DNA from: Flavobacterium frigidimaris | GTDB lineage: Bacteria > Bacteroidota > Bacteroidia > Flavobacteriales > Flavobacteriaceae | DNA length: 64,000 bases | Direction of reading: 5' to 3' | Assembly (NCBI GenBank): GCA_900129595.1 | Contig: FQWG01000014.1 | Span: 1-64,000, forward strand | Part shown: positions 63,450 through 64,000 of the stretch, in pieces | Layout: every line of letters starts with the position of its first letter | How positions within the stretch are numbered: position 1 is the first letter of the stretch | Program-made: the position numbers and the translations under genes | The notes under the pieces: generated by a model | Told to the model about the DNA's origin: nothing | Database searches by the model: none | Seen by the model: only the letters and a program-made list of their open reading frames with translations

Positions 63450-63480
63450 CAAATATACTTTTTAATCTTTATATTCCAAA
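63450..63480 (-). promoter_or_regulatory. Promoter of the hexuronate transporter gene
   Basis: On the minus strand: TTTG (63477-63480), 19 bases, then TATATTTG (63450-63457), a textbook promoter of this phylum. The operator follows without a gap. Confidence 0.7.
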
Positions 63481-63768
63481 TAAATTGTATAAAAAATTAT
63501 TTTAATCAAATAAATAAACATAAAGGATAAAAAAATAAGCCCAAAATTACAAATTAAACAATATATTTGTTAAATGGGCGCATGTGAAATTTGTCCTTTT
63601 TAAGGGGTAAAATTGTACCAAAATCAATGCTTTCAAATCATTTTTTAAAGAACTTTCTTATTTTAATGAAAACTGTTTTTTTAACTTTCTTTAAAATTCA
63701 CAAACCAATAAAAAGTTCTATTTTTGAAGATCTACAATATATTATCATTGAACTAAATCACAATAAAA

Positions 63769-64000
63769 TTGAAAACTCAGAAAAAATTTCACTGGAAAAA
63801 AGCTTTTATAATTCTTGCGCTCTTTACAGCAATCACAAATGAAATGCAGGCTCAAAATCAAACAATCCCTATTTGGAATAAAATACCTGACCAAATCAAA
63901 GCTGCCGATTACAAGGAAAACGAAAGTATTAAGGACGGAAAAGTACAAAGCACGAGTATGGTTTCGGTTCCTACTTTAAGCATATTTTTACCTAAGGATA
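63769..64000 (+). CDS. Secreted alpha/beta hydrolase-type esterase, partial (runs off the window)
   Basis: From a TTG start at 63769 the frame is open to the window end (77 codons). It begins MKTQKKFHWKKAFIILALFT (signal with TAITNEMQAQNQ), then IPIWNKIPDQIKAADYKE, then STSMVSVPTLSIFLPKD. This is the typical N-terminus of Bacteroidota alpha/beta hydrolases of the acetylxylan-esterase/BD-FAE group. There is an in-frame stop at 63754 and no upstream ATG, so the start must be TTG or a later codon. It probably belongs to the pectin catabolon as an additional esterase. The catalytic part lies outside the window. Confidence 0.6.
   Translation, partial: MKTQKKFHWKKAFIILALFTAITNEMQAQNQTIPIWNKIPDQIKAADYKENESIKDGKVQSTSMVSVPTLSIFLPKD

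Larger units (their letters stand above)
63325..63768. other. Control region of the transporter, plus an AT-rich stretch
   Basis: It contains the operator (63436-63449) and promoter (63450-63480) of the transporter gene, and leads into the partial gene at 63769. Reading frames within it are not protein-like. Confidence 0.5.

Noticed and set aside
1..64000. CRISPR arrays, rRNA or tRNA genes
   Set aside because: I looked for regular repeat-spacer patterns and for rRNA/tRNA signatures and saw none that could be supported.

Overview
The window is AT-rich DNA from a Bacteroidota bacterium, most probably Flavobacterium or a close relative. Evidence: a SusC/SusD pair, abundant TonB-dependent and lipoprotein export signals, promoters of the Bacteroidota type (TTTG, about 20 bases, then TAnnTTTG), almost no Shine-Dalgarno sequences, and families confined to this phylum (DUF4468, DUF6965, Nudix-type sugar regulators, ISAon1-type transposase). 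The species call rests on this general picture and not on a search.

Bases 1-35,000 are a patchwork. The first 5.4 kb look like accessory DNA: two probable immunity-type genes (SUFU-like and HEAT-repeat), a palindrome-rich stretch, a RadC-like JAB protein, a truncated IS1-type transposase, a DUF4468 secreted protein, a relic that resembles a group II intron, and an orphan cytosolic protein. Then come housekeeping and stress genes: xseA-xseB, a small lipoprotein, katG, a chromate-type transporter, a double GNAT protein, and a cation/proton antiporter with a lipoprotein partner. From 18.7 to 28.0 kb lies a glycan locus of two GH3 beta-glycosidases, an esterase and a TonB-dependent receptor without a SusD, divergent from a Nudix-fold regulator. 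A serine hydrolase follows, then a four-gene mobilization module (Toprim primase, coupling ATPase, small accessory protein, MOB relaxase) with no visible integrase.

Bases 34,858-63,324 form a coherent pectin catabolon. On the minus strand from 52.03 kb the order is GH28, SusC, SusD, esterase, three tandem GH105, GH43, a PL10-CE8 fusion, GH28 and CE12. This set would de-esterify and cut pectin, import oligomers and release galacturonate and unsaturated uronates. A divergent LacI-type regulator (52,313) follows. Next is the uronate pathway, also on the minus strand: an ExuT-like MFS transporter, kduI, kduD, uxaC, kdgK, kdgA, uxaB and uxaA. Together these convert galacturonate (UxaC-UxaB-UxaA) and 5-keto-4-deoxyuronate (KduI-KduD) to KDG, then KDPG, then pyruvate plus glyceraldehyde-3-phosphate.

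The most informative signal I found is a shared operator, TGTAATCGATTACA or its near copy TGCAATCGATTACA. It sits against the -7 box of three promoters (the PUL operon, the kduI operon and the transporter), and a weaker copy sits beside the promoter of lacI. It very likely defines the regulon of the LacI protein. A similar arrangement, with a different palindrome over the -7 box, is seen at the GH3/TonB receptor locus next to the Nudix regulator.
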